A stretch of 64,000 nt of DNA from Chryseobacterium aquaeductus. Its GTDB lineage: Bacteria; Bacteroidota; Bacteroidia; Flavobacteriales; Weeksellaceae. A program made the translations under genes and the position numbers. Below, piece after piece: positions 24,422 through 34,224 of this stretch (positions within the stretch are counted from its first letter, which is position 1; every line of letters starts with the position of its first letter). The DNA is taken from positions 1,302,001 to 1,366,000 of the forward strand of contig NZ_CAJIMS010000001.1 in the NCBI RefSeq assembly GCF_905175375.1, given 5' to 3'. Under the pieces are notes generated by a model. That model was not told the origin of the DNA and ran no database searches. It saw only the letters and a list, made by a program, of their open reading frames with translations.

Positions 24422-25268
24422 TTTCTTTTTTTATTACAGCCCGCATCGTATCCTGAATTTTCTGAACCTCAGCCTTCTTGAGGTTTTTAACGACAAATAC
24501 TTTATTTAGAGCTCCCATTTTTTCACTCAGTTCAACAGAAATATCCCAAAAACCTGTTTGGTTATCCACAGTATAACCTGCAACCGTACCAATCATAATG
24601 CCTTTAGGGAAAATTGCTGATTTTCCGTCTGTTACAATTGTATCACCAATTTTAAGGGAAACATATTTAGGAACGTCCGAGAGATGCATCACTCTTGAGT
24701 TGTCGCCTTTCCAGGTCAATGTGCCAAAATATCCAGACTTTTTCAGAGCGGCATTGATTCTGATTTTATTTACACTTAAAATTGATTGTACCAAAGCATA
24801 ACTGTCAGTAGAATTGATGACGATTCCGGCAATTCCTTTTGGTGCCATGACACCCATTTGAGGAAGTACGCCATCACGTTTTCCGCGGTTGATGGTAAAG
24901 TAGTTGTTTCGTCGGTTGATGCTGTTGAAAACAATTTCGCCGTCTACGAATGTATAGATTTGTCCGCCACCCAAAGTATCGTGTACTTTTCTGAACATAG
25001 GGTTTTTGATTCCCTGTTTTCCATACAACTCAAGCATCAGAGCTTTATTTTGCGCTACGAGACCTTCGTTGGTCTGTTTTAATTTAAGATAAGAAACTCC
25101 TTCGTCAATATATCCGGAAACCCAAGAATTAAAAGCAGCAGTCTGCCCCGCAATCCAGGATCTCTGCATCGCATTTTTCGAGAATATCAGAACAAGAGCA
25201 ATACTTTGCAGGAAAATAAAGAAAACAAGAAGAGCGTTCTTTGAAAATAATCTCAGCAAAAATCCCAT
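24414..25268 (-). CDS. mreC: Rod-shape determining protein MreC
   Basis: 284 residues: one N-terminal transmembrane helix, a coiled-coil segment (about 60-85) and the beta-barrel periplasmic region ('FTINRGKRDGVLPQMGVMAPKGIAG', 'KIGDTIVTDGKSAIFPKGIMIG'). It links MreB to the elongation synthases. It follows mreB by 28 bp. Confidence 0.93.
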   Translation of the reverse strand: MGFLLRLFSKNALLVFFIFLQSIALVLIFSKNAMQRSWIAGQTAAFNSWVSGYIDEGVSYLKLKQTNEGLVAQNKALMLELYGKQGIKNPMFRKVHDTLGGGQIYTFVDGEIVFNSINRRNNYFTINRGKRDGVLPQMGVMAPKGIAGIVINSTDSYALVQSILSVNKIRINAALKKSGYFGTLTWKGDNSRVMHLSDVPKYVSLKIGDTIVTDGKSAIFPKGIMIGTVAGYTVDNQTGFWDISVELSEKMGALNKVFVVKNLKKAEVQKIQDTMRAVIKKEND

Positions 25269-25296
25269 TCAGATAAAGAGTCGTAAAAAGTTAGAA

Positions 25297-26322
25297 TTAT
25301 TTAATTAAGAAATTGAATTTATCCATATTCTTAAGTGCGATGCCTGTACCGCGTACTACGGCTCTCAAAGGATCTTCAGCTACAAAAACAGGAAGACCGG
25401 TTTTCTTGTGAAGTCTATCTGCCAAACCTCTCAACAAAGCACCACCACCAGCAAGATAAATACCTGTCTTGTAAATATCTGCAGACAATTCCGGAGGTGT
25501 AAGAGAAAGTGTTTCCATTACGGCATCTTCAATTCTGATAATAGATTTATCAAGAGCGCGGGCAATCTCCTTGTACCCAACCATGATTTCTTTTGGCTTA
25601 CCCGTAATCAAGTCTCTACCTTGTACCGGAATATCTTCGATGTCAACATCAAGATCTTCAACGGCAGAACCAACTTCTATTTTTACTCTTTCAGCAGTTC
25701 TTTCACCAATGTAAAGATTGTGGTGAGTTCTCAGGAAATAAGCAATATCATTGGTAAATACATCACCTGCAATTTTTACAGATTTATCACAAACGATACC
25801 ACCCAAAGCCACTACGGCAATCTCTGTAGTACCACCGCCTATATCGATGATCATATTACCTTCAGGTTTCTGAACGTCAATACCAACTCCTATTGCAGCT
25901 GCCATTGGTTCGTAGATCAACCTTACATCTTTAGCATTTACTTTTTGAGCAGAATCTCTTACCGCTCTCTTTTCAACTTCTGTAATTCCGGAAGGAATAC
26001 AAATTACAATTCTTAAAGCAGGCTGGATAAATCTTCCCTTGATCCCAGGAATTTTTTTGATAAATTCTTTGATCATGTGCTCAGAAGCATGAAAATCTGC
26101 AATTACACCATCTTTCAACGGACGAATTGTTTTAATATCCTCATGAGTTTTACCCTGCATATGTTTTGCTTGTTCCCCTACTGCTATTGGCTTACCCGTA
26201 GAACGCTCAATCGCAACAATTGAAGGCTGATCTATAACAATTTTGTTGTTATGGATGATAAGCGTGTTGGCAGTTCCAAGGTCTATCGCAATATCTTGCG
26301 TAAACATATCGAATATACTCAT
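25297..26322 (-). CDS. mreB: Rod-shape actin homologue MreB
   Basis: 341 residues with the actin/ASKHA motifs: phosphate 1 'IDLGTANTLI', connect 1 'AMAAAIGVG', phosphate 2 'MIIDIGGGTTEIAV', adenosine 'LAGGGALLRGL'. It forms membrane-bound filaments that guide side-wall synthesis. First gene of the five-gene operon. Confidence 0.97.
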   Translation of the reverse strand: MSIFDMFTQDIAIDLGTANTLIIHNNKIVIDQPSIVAIERSTGKPIAVGEQAKHMQGKTHEDIKTIRPLKDGVIADFHASEHMIKEFIKKIPGIKGRFIQPALRIVICIPSGITEVEKRAVRDSAQKVNAKDVRLIYEPMAAAIGVGIDVQKPEGNMIIDIGGGTTEIAVVALGGIVCDKSVKIAGDVFTNDIAYFLRTHHNLYIGERTAERVKIEVGSAVEDLDVDIEDIPVQGRDLITGKPKEIMVGYKEIARALDKSIIRIEDAVMETLSLTPPELSADIYKTGIYLAGGGALLRGLADRLHKKTGLPVFVAEDPLRAVVRGTGIALKNMDKFNFLIK

Positions 26323-26345
26323 AATGTTGTCCGGATTTAAGTTTA

Positions 26346-26353
26346 CAAAGATA
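26346..26353 (-). promoter_or_regulatory. -7 box of the mre operon
   Basis: On the minus strand TATCTTTG, a full match to TAnnTTTG, 23 bp before the mreB start codon. Confidence 0.55.
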
Positions 26354-26532
26354 TAAATTTAAGACTACTAATGAATAATATAGTGAATATAATTTGGTTA
26401 AATTTTTATTAAAATTTAAAATTTTCGTAAACCTATTGTTTATCTATTTTCTAACGATTATTTAAATTAATTTATAGCTTTTTACGATATTTATCATACA
26501 TAATATCAGCTATAGCTTAAGATAAAAATCCG

Positions 26533-26540
26533 TAAATTTG
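26533..26540 (+). promoter_or_regulatory. -7 box of hemA, almost touching the start codon
   Basis: TAAATTTG ends two bases before the first in-frame ATG (26543) and 8 bases before the second (26549). With the usual 6-8 nt from box to start site, the transcript would begin at or next to the second ATG, so hemA mRNA may be leaderless. The rest of the 220-bp spacer from mreB is AT-rich and shows nothing more. Confidence 0.5.
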
Positions 26541-26548
26541 CAATGCTT

Positions 26549-27823
26549 ATGACACAGTATTCCAATATACATCAGACGTCAAATTTTGCTGTACTTTCAG
26601 TGAGTTATGAAAAGGCGGATGTAGAAACGAGAGGCAAATTTGCATTTTTTGACGAAAACATCAAAAACTTTGTTACCCGAATTCATGATGAAAATTTAGG
26701 GGATGCTTTTGTGGTTTCCACCTGCAACAGAACCGAAATTTACACTACCACTTCCAACTATCTTTTTGTAGCCGAAGAATACTGCAAAACCATTGGTGTG
26801 AATCTTTCAGACTTTTTGCCTTTTGCCAATATTTTAACAAAAGAAGAAGCTCTGAATCATTTGTTCAGAGTAGCAGCAGGTTTGGAAAGTCAGATCATCG
26901 GAGATTTTGAAATCATCGGGCAGATCAAGAAAGCTTACGCAAGATTTAAGAAAGAAAGACAAAACTCGAATCCTTTTTTGGAAAGATCAATCAACTCGGC
27001 GATTCAGATTTCGAAAAAAATAAAGAACGAAACTGCAATTTCCAACGGAGCCGCTTCTGTTTCTTATGCTGCCGTTCATTATATTTTAAATAATCAAAAG
27101 AAACTTAACGAAAAAAACATTTTGCTTTTGGGCGTAGGTGAAATTGGGCAAAATACGGTTGAAAATTTAGTGAAACACGTTTACCAGCCTAAAATTAAAA
27201 TCGCCAACCGAACTCAGGAAACTGCAGAGAAAATTTCTGAGAAATACAATATTCCACATATTGATTACGCAGATTTTGATAAAGAAGTGGAAAATACTGA
27301 CATTCTTATCGTAGCAACAGGTGCAAAAATTCCCATCATCAACAAATCTCATTTTCAAAACGGAAGAGAAACTTTGGTGATTGATCTTTCGATTCCGCAT
27401 AATGTTGACAAAAATGTTTCTGAGAATGAAAATGTAACGTTAATTGACGTTGATGAGCTTTCAAAACAAATTCAGGAAACCATTCAGCAGAGAGAAAAAG
27501 AAATTCCGAAAGCAGAAAAAATCATCAAGGAAATGACCAAAGACTTCCTGGAGTGGGAAAAAAAGAGAAAACTGGCTCCCAATATCCATCATTTTAAAGC
27601 GGTTCTCAAAAATATGGAACGCAACGAAATGCACAATTTTTACAGAAAAAATAAGTACATCAATATCAACGACATGGAGCTTTCTGAGAAGATGATTCAG
27701 AAAATTACCAATCGTTTTGCAAAATATATTATCGATAATCCTCTCAAAGCCGAAGAAATTAGTAAATTAATGCACGAAATATTAGTTGAACAACCAAACA
27801 ACGAATTTAATGAAAAGCATTAG
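26549..27823 (+). CDS. hemA: Glutamyl-tRNA reductase
   Basis: 424 residues from the ATG at 26549; an ATG at 26543 adds two residues but lies before the expected transcript start. It reduces Glu-tRNA to glutamate-1-semialdehyde, the first step of C5 heme synthesis. The catalytic Cys59 is in 'STCNRTEIY', followed by 'GLESQIIGDFEIIGQIK', and the NADPH fold is 'ILLLGVGEIG'. Its 3' end overlaps hemC by 14 bp. Confidence 0.96.
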   Translation: MTQYSNIHQTSNFAVLSVSYEKADVETRGKFAFFDENIKNFVTRIHDENLGDAFVVSTCNRTEIYTTTSNYLFVAEEYCKTIGVNLSDFLPFANILTKEEALNHLFRVAAGLESQIIGDFEIIGQIKKAYARFKKERQNSNPFLERSINSAIQISKKIKNETAISNGAASVSYAAVHYILNNQKKLNEKNILLLGVGEIGQNTVENLVKHVYQPKIKIANRTQETAEKISEKYNIPHIDYADFDKEVENTDILIVATGAKIPIINKSHFQNGRETLVIDLSIPHNVDKNVSENENVTLIDVDELSKQIQETIQQREKEIPKAEKIIKEMTKDFLEWEKKRKLAPNIHHFKAVLKNMERNEMHNFYRKNKYININDMELSEKMIQKITNRFAKYIIDNPLKAEEISKLMHEILVEQPNNEFNEKH

Positions 27824-28718
27824 AATAGGAACCAGAAATTCAGCACTTGCTCTTTGGCAGGCAAGAGAAGTTGCCAGGCACTTACAAAACAATAATTATC
27901 TTACTGAGATTACTCCAATCGTATCTTCGGGCGACAAAAACCTCAACCAACCTCTCTATTCCTTAGGAATTACGGGCGTTTTTACGAAAGATCTTGATAC
28001 CGCCTTATTAAATGACGAAATTGATATTGCCGTACATTCTCTGAAAGATGTTCCTACGAAACTTCCGGAAAACATCGAATTGATTGCTCATCTTGAAAGA
28101 GATTATCCTCAAGATGTTTTAATCAGAAGAAAATCTGCGAAAGACAAAGAATTTCACGAGCTTAAACTCGCTACCAGCAGTTTGAGAAGACGAGCGTTCT
28201 GGCTGAAACATTACCCGAATACAGAATTTTTTGACATCAGAGGAAACATTCAGACTCGCTTACAAAAATTAGAAGAACAAGATTTTGATGCAACTATTTT
28301 ATCTCTCGCCGGAATCAAAAGAATGAAAATGGACATCAATTACGAGATGCTTCCCGTAATGATTCCTGCCGCTTCGCAAGGTGTAATTTGTGTTGTGGGA
28401 CATAAAGATAAACCTGAAATCAACGAGATTTTAAAAACAATCAATCACAAACAAACTCAGATTTGTGTAGAAATGGAAAGAAGTTTCCTGAGTACATTGG
28501 AAGGCGGATGTACCGCTCCGATTGGTGCTTTTGCGGAAAAAATTGAAAATCAGATTCGTTTCAAAGGAGCGCTTTGTTCTCTCGACGGGAAAAACTATAT
28601 TGGTATTGACGAAAGTTTTGAATATAATGAAGAAGAAAACTTTGGTGAAAAATTTGCTGACATCATTTTAGAAAACGGTGGTAGAGAATTGATGGCAGAG
28701 ATTAAAAATCAGCTTTAA
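27810..28718 (+). CDS. hemC: Porphobilinogen deaminase (hydroxymethylbilane synthase)
   Basis: 302 residues from the ATG at 27810. It polymerises four porphobilinogens. The dipyrromethane cofactor attaches to Cys234 ('EGGCTAPIGA'). 'RIGTRNSALALWQA', 'HSLKDVPT' and 'SSLRRRA' are the substrate and cofactor-binding regions. Overlap with hemA indicates one transcript. Confidence 0.95.
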   Translation: MKSIRIGTRNSALALWQAREVARHLQNNNYLTEITPIVSSGDKNLNQPLYSLGITGVFTKDLDTALLNDEIDIAVHSLKDVPTKLPENIELIAHLERDYPQDVLIRRKSAKDKEFHELKLATSSLRRRAFWLKHYPNTEFFDIRGNIQTRLQKLEEQDFDATILSLAGIKRMKMDINYEMLPVMIPAASQGVICVVGHKDKPEINEILKTINHKQTQICVEMERSFLSTLEGGCTAPIGAFAEKIENQIRFKGALCSLDGKNYIGIDESFEYNEEENFGEKFADIILENGGRELMAEIKNQL

Positions 28719-28882
28719 TAATTCGAAGCTTAACATTAATTTTTTTTGAACCATTAAGATTTATTAAGGGTTTAAGTTTGGATTTATCTAAATCTTAACA
28801 TTTCTTTACATCTAAAACATCTTAATGTTTGAATTAAATTTTTGAACTTTACAAAACTGTTTTTTATTCAAATTTCAAGTTG

Positions 28883-29464
28883 ATGAAAAAGTACTTTTCC
28901 ATAATCTTATTTCTGCTTTTTGTTTTTACGACCAATGCACAAACTCAGTTTACTCAAAAGCTTTCTAATGCAGCGTTGAGTTTAACCAAGGACAAAGTCA
29001 ATTACGATCCCGCTTATTACTCAATCAAATATCCTAATGGCGATGTAGCAGCTAATAAAGGTGTGTGCACGGATGTAATTATCCGAGCGTACAGAAAAAT
29101 CGGAATTGATTTGCAGAAAGAAGTACATGAAGATATGAAGAACAATTTTTCTAAATGTCCCAAAAAGTTTGGTTTGAAGAAGCCTGACACAAATATCGAT
29201 CACAGAAGAGTTCCGAACCTGATGGTTTTCTTTGCGAAATTCGGGAAGTCAAAATCTATTGAAAAAACTTCTTCAATCTATGTTCCCGGAGATATTGTCA
29301 CATGGCTTCTGCCGGGAAATTTAACGCATATCGGAATTGTTGTCAATAAGAAATCTGCCGATGGAAAAAGATATTTAATTGTTCACAATATTGGTGGCGG
29401 ACAGGTTATTGAAGATTGTCTATTTAATTTTACGATTACCGGTCATTATCAATATCCAAAATAA
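28883..29464 (+). CDS. DUF1287 secreted protein (putative NlpC/P60-like amidase)
   Basis: 193 residues from the ATG at 28883, with signal peptide MKKYFSIILFLLFVFTTNAQ. The core 'NKGVCTDVIIRAYRKIGIDLQKEVHEDM' (candidate catalytic Cys), 'PGDIVTWLLPGNLTHIGIVV' (His) and 'IVHNIGGGQVIEDCLF' (second His) are the DUF1287 motifs. It is probably a periplasmic cell-wall hydrolase. It is placed, with the next gene, inside the heme gene series. Confidence 0.82.
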   Translation: MKKYFSIILFLLFVFTTNAQTQFTQKLSNAALSLTKDKVNYDPAYYSIKYPNGDVAANKGVCTDVIIRAYRKIGIDLQKEVHEDMKNNFSKCPKKFGLKKPDTNIDHRRVPNLMVFFAKFGKSKSIEKTSSIYVPGDIVTWLLPGNLTHIGIVVNKKSADGKRYLIVHNIGGGQVIEDCLFNFTITGHYQYPK

Positions 29465-29469
29465 TTTTC

Positions 29470-30125
29470 ATGAAAAGGCTTATCTGCATTTTATTTTTAT
29501 TGATTTTAAATTTTTCTCCTGCGCAGAAAAGTGATTTTAAGATAATAAATAAACCAATCAATTATTCCGAGGAGAGAATTCGTCTCAGTTTAGAATATCT
29601 CAAAGAACATCACGGTTTGACTCAAAAATCACTAACGATTGTGCCGAAAATAATTGTTCTGCATTACACAGCAGGCGGAACCGTGGAAAGCAATTTTAAA
29701 TACTTCAACAAAACCCATCTCGAAAGCGCAAGAAACACTTTAAAAAAACAAAGTTCTTTAAATGTTTCGTCACAATATATTGTTGACCGGGATGGAACGA
29801 TTTATCAATTGATGGAGCCGGATACGTTTGCACGATCGGACTAAATTATTGCGCTATTGGGATTGAAAATATAGGAAGCAAAAATCAACCGCTCACAGAG
29901 AAACAGGTTGCCGCAAACACTCAGTTAGTGAGACAATTAACTCAAAAATATAAAATCGAATATTTAATCGGTCATTCAGAATACGGAGTTTTCAGAAATT
30001 CAAAACTTTGGAAAGAATCTGACCCGAAATATTTTACAGGAAAAGAAGATCCGGGAAAAGATTTCATGAATAAAGTAAGACAGCAAGTCGCAGACTTAAA
30101 GTTAAAAGACAAACCACTTAACTAA
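29470..30125 (+). pseudogene. N-acetylmuramoyl-L-alanine amidase (Amidase_2), broken by a deletion
   Basis: The first frame (29470-29844) carries a signal peptide and the zinc-site strand 'KIIVLHYTAGG', up to 'LMEPDTFARSD'. The rest, 'IGLNYCAIGIENIGSKNQPLT...YLIGHSEYG', continues in another frame from about 29835. The family normally reads ARHTIGLNY here; a 7-nt loss between two ACGA repeats (ACGA-CAT-ACGA reduced to ACGA) would explain both the missing His-Thr and the shift. The start lies 5 bp after the DUF1287 stop, so they formed an operon. When intact it would hydrolyse cell-wall amide bonds in the periplasm. Confidence 0.78.
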
Positions 30126-30148
30126 TTCTCTCACAAAAACAATTTAAA

Positions 30149-30241
30149 GACTTTGATATCTTTGCTGAGTGGAACGCCTTCGCGAACTTAAAAACTGTTA
30201 GTAGTTAAAAAAATATTAGCGTCCTTTGCGTTAAAAATATT
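30149..30241 (+). repeat. Dispersed intergenic repeat B, copy 1
   Basis: The sequence 'aaagacttt...ctttgctgag.ggaacgcctt.gcgaac' followed by '...tagtaaaaaaata...tttgcgttaaaa' is shared with 59676-59773 in the same order and orientation. No coding potential. Confidence 0.65.
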
Positions 30242-30271
30242 ATTCTTATTTAAAATGTAAGATTTAGAAAA

Positions 30272-30952
30272 ATGAAAATTTTATTTACCAAAAACATAGA
30301 TTCAGAGTTGCTTTCCAAAGAATTGGGAAACGATATTTTGGCTGAGTGTGTTGAGGTCATTAAAATAGAAAATTTGCAAGTTGAAACATTCGATTTAAAA
30401 AATTACTCTTTGATTTTTACAAGTTCAAACGGTGTAAAATCTTTTTTTGAAAATCATTTTAAACCTTCAGAAGACTTTACGGCAAAAAACTACAATAAAA
30501 TTTACTGCGTTGGTGAAAAAACCAAAACAGAACTTCGGAAAAATGGTTTCGGCACTTTTAAAGTTTTAAAAAATGCGGAAATGCTTTCAAAATTCATCAT
30601 TGATTATTGTCAGCATGAGAAATTCATTCATTTCTGTGGAAATCTGGCAATTGACGTTTTAGACCAAAAACTTCCGCTGCAAAATATAAGTTATCAAAAG
30701 GTCACGATTTATGAAACAAATGAGATCTATCCTACAATAACTGAAAAATATCATGCAATAGTTTTTTTTAGCCCAAGCGGAGTTCGTAGTTTTGCGAAAA
30801 ATAATTCTTTGGAAAATACAATTCTCTTTTCAATCGGAGAAACTACCTCAAAAGAATTAAAAAAATATACAAAATCAGAGATTTTTACAAGTAAAAAAAA
30901 TACTTTATCAAACCTGTTGCTGGTCATCAAAGACACTTTAAATAACATTTAA
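30272..30952 (+). CDS. hemD: Uroporphyrinogen-III synthase
   Basis: 226 residues, the normal HemD size and its usual low similarity. Recognisable parts: 'LIFTSSNGVKSFFE', 'KIYCVGEKTKTELRK' and 'AIVFFSPSGVRSFAKNN', then 'ILFSIGETTSKELKK'. It closes hydroxymethylbilane to uroporphyrinogen III. The gene precedes hemE by 44 bp. Confidence 0.88.
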   Translation: MKILFTKNIDSELLSKELGNDILAECVEVIKIENLQVETFDLKNYSLIFTSSNGVKSFFENHFKPSEDFTAKNYNKIYCVGEKTKTELRKNGFGTFKVLKNAEMLSKFIIDYCQHEKFIHFCGNLAIDVLDQKLPLQNISYQKVTIYETNEIYPTITEKYHAIVFFSPSGVRSFAKNNSLENTILFSIGETTSKELKKYTKSEIFTSKKNTLSNLLLVIKDTLNNI

Positions 30953-30996
30953 TTTAAATCAATTAACTGAAAACCAACAACTACCAACTAAAAGAT

Positions 30997-32028
30997 ATGA
31001 TAAAAAACGACCTATATTTAAAAGCACTTCGTGGCGAAACTGTAGAAAGACCACCCGTTTGGATGATGAGACAGGCAGGAAGATATTTGCCGGAATTCAT
31101 TGCGTTACGCGAAAAATACGACTTTTTCACAAGATGTCAGACTCCGGAGTTGGCTTCTGAAATCACCGTTCAACCTATCAGAAGATATCCTTTGGATGCT
31201 GCGATTTTATTTTCAGACATTTTGGTGGTTCCTCAGGCGATGGGAATTGATTTTAAAATGAAAGAAAACGTTGGTCCTTGGTTGGATAATCCTATCAGAA
31301 CAATGGAAGATGTGCAGAATGTGATTGTTCCGGATGTGAATGACACTTTAGGCTATGTTTTTGATGCGATTGAATTAACTTTAATTAAATTAGACAACGA
31401 AATTCCATTGATTGGTTTTGCGGGCTCACCTTGGACGCTTCTTTGCTATTGCGTGGAAGGAAAAGGAAGTAAGGCTTTTGATATTGCGAAATCTTTCTGT
31501 TTCCAACAGCCGGAAGCTGCGCATTTATTGTTACAGAAAATTACTGATACAACGATTGCTTATTTAAAAAGAAAAGTAGAAAAAGGAGTTTCTGCAGTTC
31601 AGGTTTTCGATTCTTGGGGCGGAATGCTTTCTCCACAAGATTATCAGGAATTTTCCTGGCAATACATCAGCCAAATTGTTGAGGCTTTGGCTCCGTTGAC
31701 ACACGTTGTTGTATTCGGAAAAGGATGTTGGTTTGCACTGGAAGATATGACGATGGCACCGGTTTCTGCTTTGGGTGTTGACTGGACGATCAAACCTGAA
31801 TTGGCGAGAACATTGACGAATCATACGATGACATTGCAAGGAAATTTTGATCCTGCAAGATTACACTCAACTCCTGAAACGATTAAGAAAATGGTGAATG
31901 AAATGATCAACCGTTTCGGGAAAGACAGATATATTGCTAATTTAGGTCACGGAATTCTACCAAATATTCCTTTGGAAAATGCGGAAGCGTTTATCAGAGC
32001 TGTGGTGGATTGGAAACCTAATAATTGA
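30997..32028 (+). CDS. hemE: Uroporphyrinogen decarboxylase
   Basis: 343 residues. The N-terminal signature '[16 protein letters not shown]' contains the conserved Arg, '[14 protein letters not shown]' the catalytic Asp, followed by '[12 protein letters not shown]', '[11 protein letters not shown]' and 'GNFDPARL'. It converts uroporphyrinogen III to coproporphyrinogen III in the cytoplasm. Confidence 0.97.
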   Translation: MIKNDLYLKALRGETVERPPVWMMRQAGRYLPEFIALREKYDFFTRCQTPELASEITVQPIRRYPLDAAILFSDILVVPQAMGIDFKMKENVGPWLDNPIRTMEDVQNVIVPDVNDTLGYVFDAIELTLIKLDNEIPLIGFAGSPWTLLCYCVEGKGSKAFDIAKSFCFQQPEAAHLLLQKITDTTIAYLKRKVEKGVSAVQVFDSWGGMLSPQDYQEFSWQYISQIVEALAPLTHVVVFGKGCWFALEDMTMAPVSALGVDWTIKPELARTLTNHTMTLQGNFDPARLHSTPETIKKMVNEMINRFGKDRYIANLGHGILPNIPLENAEAFIRAVVDWKPNN

Positions 32029-32080
32029 TATAAATCCCATAGATTTGACAGATTTTTATTTAGCAAAACTATAAAAGCAA

Positions 32081-32114
32081 AATCCCTTTCAACAAAGCTG
32101 AAAGGGATTTTTTT
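32081..32114 (+). terminator. Terminator after hemE, usable by sufS on the other strand
   Basis: AATCCCTTTCA (32081-32091) pairs perfectly with TGAAAGGGATT (32099-32109), then TTTTT. It lies between two convergent genes. Confidence 0.9.
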
Positions 32115-32139
32115 ATATTTAAATTAAATTTCTGAAAAA

Positions 32140-33360
32140 TTAAGCTAACATTCTCTGCGCTTTTTTCACACCTTCAACTAAAAGATCAATCTCTTCAAAT
32201 GTATTGTAAACTGCAAAACTTGCTCTCACCGTCCCAGCAATATCAAAGAAATCCATGATTGGTTGCGTACAGTGATGTCCGGTCCTTACGGCAACACCCA
32301 TTTTATCGAGAATCATTCCGACATCTGAGGAAATTCCCATTCCGATCAGATTAAATGAAACAACTCCGGTTCTATTGGCATTTTCACCATAAACTTTTAA
32401 ACCATCAATCTCTAAAAGATGTTTTTGAGCATATTGAAGTAAAGCATTTTCATGGTTTTGAATATTTTCATGACCAACTTTATTGATGAAGTCAACAGCA
32501 GCACCTAAAGCGATATTTCCACCTACGTTTGGAGTTCCGGCTTCATATTTAAAAGGTAATCCTGCGTAAGTTGTCTGATCAAATGAGCAAACTGCAATCA
32601 TTTCTCCTCCTCCATGAAATGGTGGTAAATCTTCAAGAATCGACTGCTTTCCATACAAAATACCGGTTCCCATCGGAGCATACATTTTGTGACCTGAAAA
32701 CACAAAAAAATCGCAATCTAAAGCCTGAACATCAATTTTAAAATGCGGTGCAGATTGAGCGCCGTCGATCACGACATAAGCGTCTGAATTTGCTCTGGTT
32801 TTCGCAATGATTTCTTCAATTGGATTCACAATTCCCAAAGCATTGGAAACCTCATTTACAGAAACTACTTTTGTTTTTTCGCTTAAAAACTGATCTAAAT
32901 AATCAAGCTGCAGAACTCCATTTTCATCCATTGGGATGACACGAAGTTTTGCTCCGGTTCTTTCACAAAGCAATTGCCACGGAACGATATTCGAGTGATG
33001 CTCCAGATAAGAAATGATAATTTCGTCGTCTTTTTTAAGTTTTTGAGTTAAAATATAGGCAATGAGGTTGATTCCTTCTGTAGTTCCTTTTGTGAAAATG
33101 ACTTCAAAATCATTTTTGGCATTAATGAACTTCTGAATCTTTCTTCTAGAAAGTTCCATTTCTTCGGTTGCCAATTGGCTCAACGTATGAATTCCTCTAT
33201 GCACATTGGCATTGATTTCTGTATAATATTGTTTCCAGACTTCTAAAACAGAGTTGGGCTTTTGTGATGTTGCTGCATTATCTAAGTAAACCAATGGTTT
33301 ACCGTTTACTTGCTGGTTTAATATAGAAAACTGACTTCTTATTTCCTGAATGTCAAACAT
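32140..33360 (-). CDS. sufS: Cysteine desulfurase SufS
   Basis: 406 residues. PLP lysine K225 ('FSGHKMYAPMGTG'), catalytic Cys364 ('RTGHHCTQPIMDFF'), and 'EHHSNIVPWQ' are the group II (SufS/CsdA) signatures. It supplies persulfide sulfur for Fe-S clusters. No sufBCD or sufE gene lies next to it, so the rest of the system must be elsewhere, which is not unusual in this phylum. Confidence 0.93.
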   Translation of the reverse strand: MFDIQEIRSQFSILNQQVNGKPLVYLDNAATSQKPNSVLEVWKQYYTEINANVHRGIHTLSQLATEEMELSRRKIQKFINAKNDFEVIFTKGTTEGINLIAYILTQKLKKDDEIIISYLEHHSNIVPWQLLCERTGAKLRVIPMDENGVLQLDYLDQFLSEKTKVVSVNEVSNALGIVNPIEEIIAKTRANSDAYVVIDGAQSAPHFKIDVQALDCDFFVFSGHKMYAPMGTGILYGKQSILEDLPPFHGGGEMIAVCSFDQTTYAGLPFKYEAGTPNVGGNIALGAAVDFINKVGHENIQNHENALLQYAQKHLLEIDGLKVYGENANRTGVVSFNLIGMGISSDVGMILDKMGVAVRTGHHCTQPIMDFFDIAGTVRASFAVYNTFEEIDLLVEGVKKAQRMLA

Positions 33361-33465
33361 TTATTACAATTTTATCATTAAACGTTCTTAATTTAGAACA
33401 CCTCAAATTTACGACATTTTATCTAAAAGTCTGCCTTCTTAATAGAGTGATAGATTTCATCTAAA

Positions 33466-33502
33466 AAAATAAAAAACCTGCCAAAATAAATTGACAGGTC
33501 TT
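33466..33502 (-). terminator. Terminator of rplY
   Basis: On the minus strand CCTGTCAA pairs with TTGGCAGG (one G-T pair), followed by TTTTTTATTTTTT. Confidence 0.8.
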
Positions 33503-33524
33503 TGTATCGTGATTAAGAAATTTC

Positions 33525-34169
33525 TTATTCAGCTGCTGCATCTTCAGTTGTAGGAGTAGCTCCTTCACCTTCAGTTACAACTTCTTCCTCGTCTTCATCA
33601 TCAACCATTGCACCACCTTTAGCAGCATTTCTAGACATTTTAACAGCTACTACAACTGCATTGTCTGGATGTACGAAAGAGAATCCTTCAGTTTTGATAC
33701 CGCCTACATAAAGTTTGTTTCCAATCTTCAATGAAGTAATGTCTACAACTACCTCGTCTGGCAAGTTTGCAGGAATAGCTTTTACTTTCAACTTTCTGAA
33801 AGACTGACGTAAAACACCACCAGCTACAACACCTTTTGAACGACCTGTAATTCTTACAGGAACTTCCATAATTACCGGCTTATCATCAGACAACTGATAG
33901 AAGTCTGCATGAAGAATTTTGTCAGTAATCGGGTGGAACTGAATATCTTGAAGAACCGCAGGAATTACCTGTCCGTCAACTTCAATAGATACCGTGTGTG
34001 CTTCAGGAGTATATACCAAACCTTTGAACGCTTTCTCTAAAGCAGAGAAGTTCAATGGCTCGCTACCTCCGTAAACAACACAAGGAACTAATTCAGCATC
34101 ACGTAAAGCTTTTGTCGACTTTTTGCCCACGCTTTCTCTTTTTGTACCTTGAATTGTAATAGATTTCAT
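33525..34169 (-). CDS. rplY: 50S ribosomal protein L25 / general stress protein Ctc
   Basis: 214 residues, the long Ctc form with the L25 5S-rRNA-binding domain first ('[20 protein letters not shown]', 'VPCVVYGG') and the TL5/Ctc C-terminal barrel next, ending in an acidic Glu/Asp tail. Binds 5S rRNA. It lies 55 bp after prs, a gene order common in bacteria, and is probably cotranscribed. Confidence 0.95.
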   Translation of the reverse strand: MKSITIQGTKRESVGKKSTKALRDAELVPCVVYGGSEPLNFSALEKAFKGLVYTPEAHTVSIEVDGQVIPAVLQDIQFHPITDKILHADFYQLSDDKPVIMEVPVRITGRSKGVVAGGVLRQSFRKLKVKAIPANLPDEVVVDITSLKIGNKLYVGGIKTEGFSFVHPDNAVVVAVKMSRNAAKGGAMVDDEDEEEVVTEGEGATPTTEDAAAE

Positions 34170-34224
34170 TTATAAAAATTTAAAAATTTGTTTTAATTTT
34201 AATTTGCAACCATTTAGTTATCAA

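Noticed and set aside
25408..26016. 202-codon plus-strand frame opposite mreB
   Set aside because: It is antisense to a highly conserved gene; the length comes from mreB codon usage.
26576..26588. ACGTCAAATTTTG inside hemA, identical to 13 bases of the repeated element
   Set aside because: It lies within the hemA coding region (residues around TSNFAVL), lacks the TCGC end, and has no TAnnTTTG 14 nt downstream.
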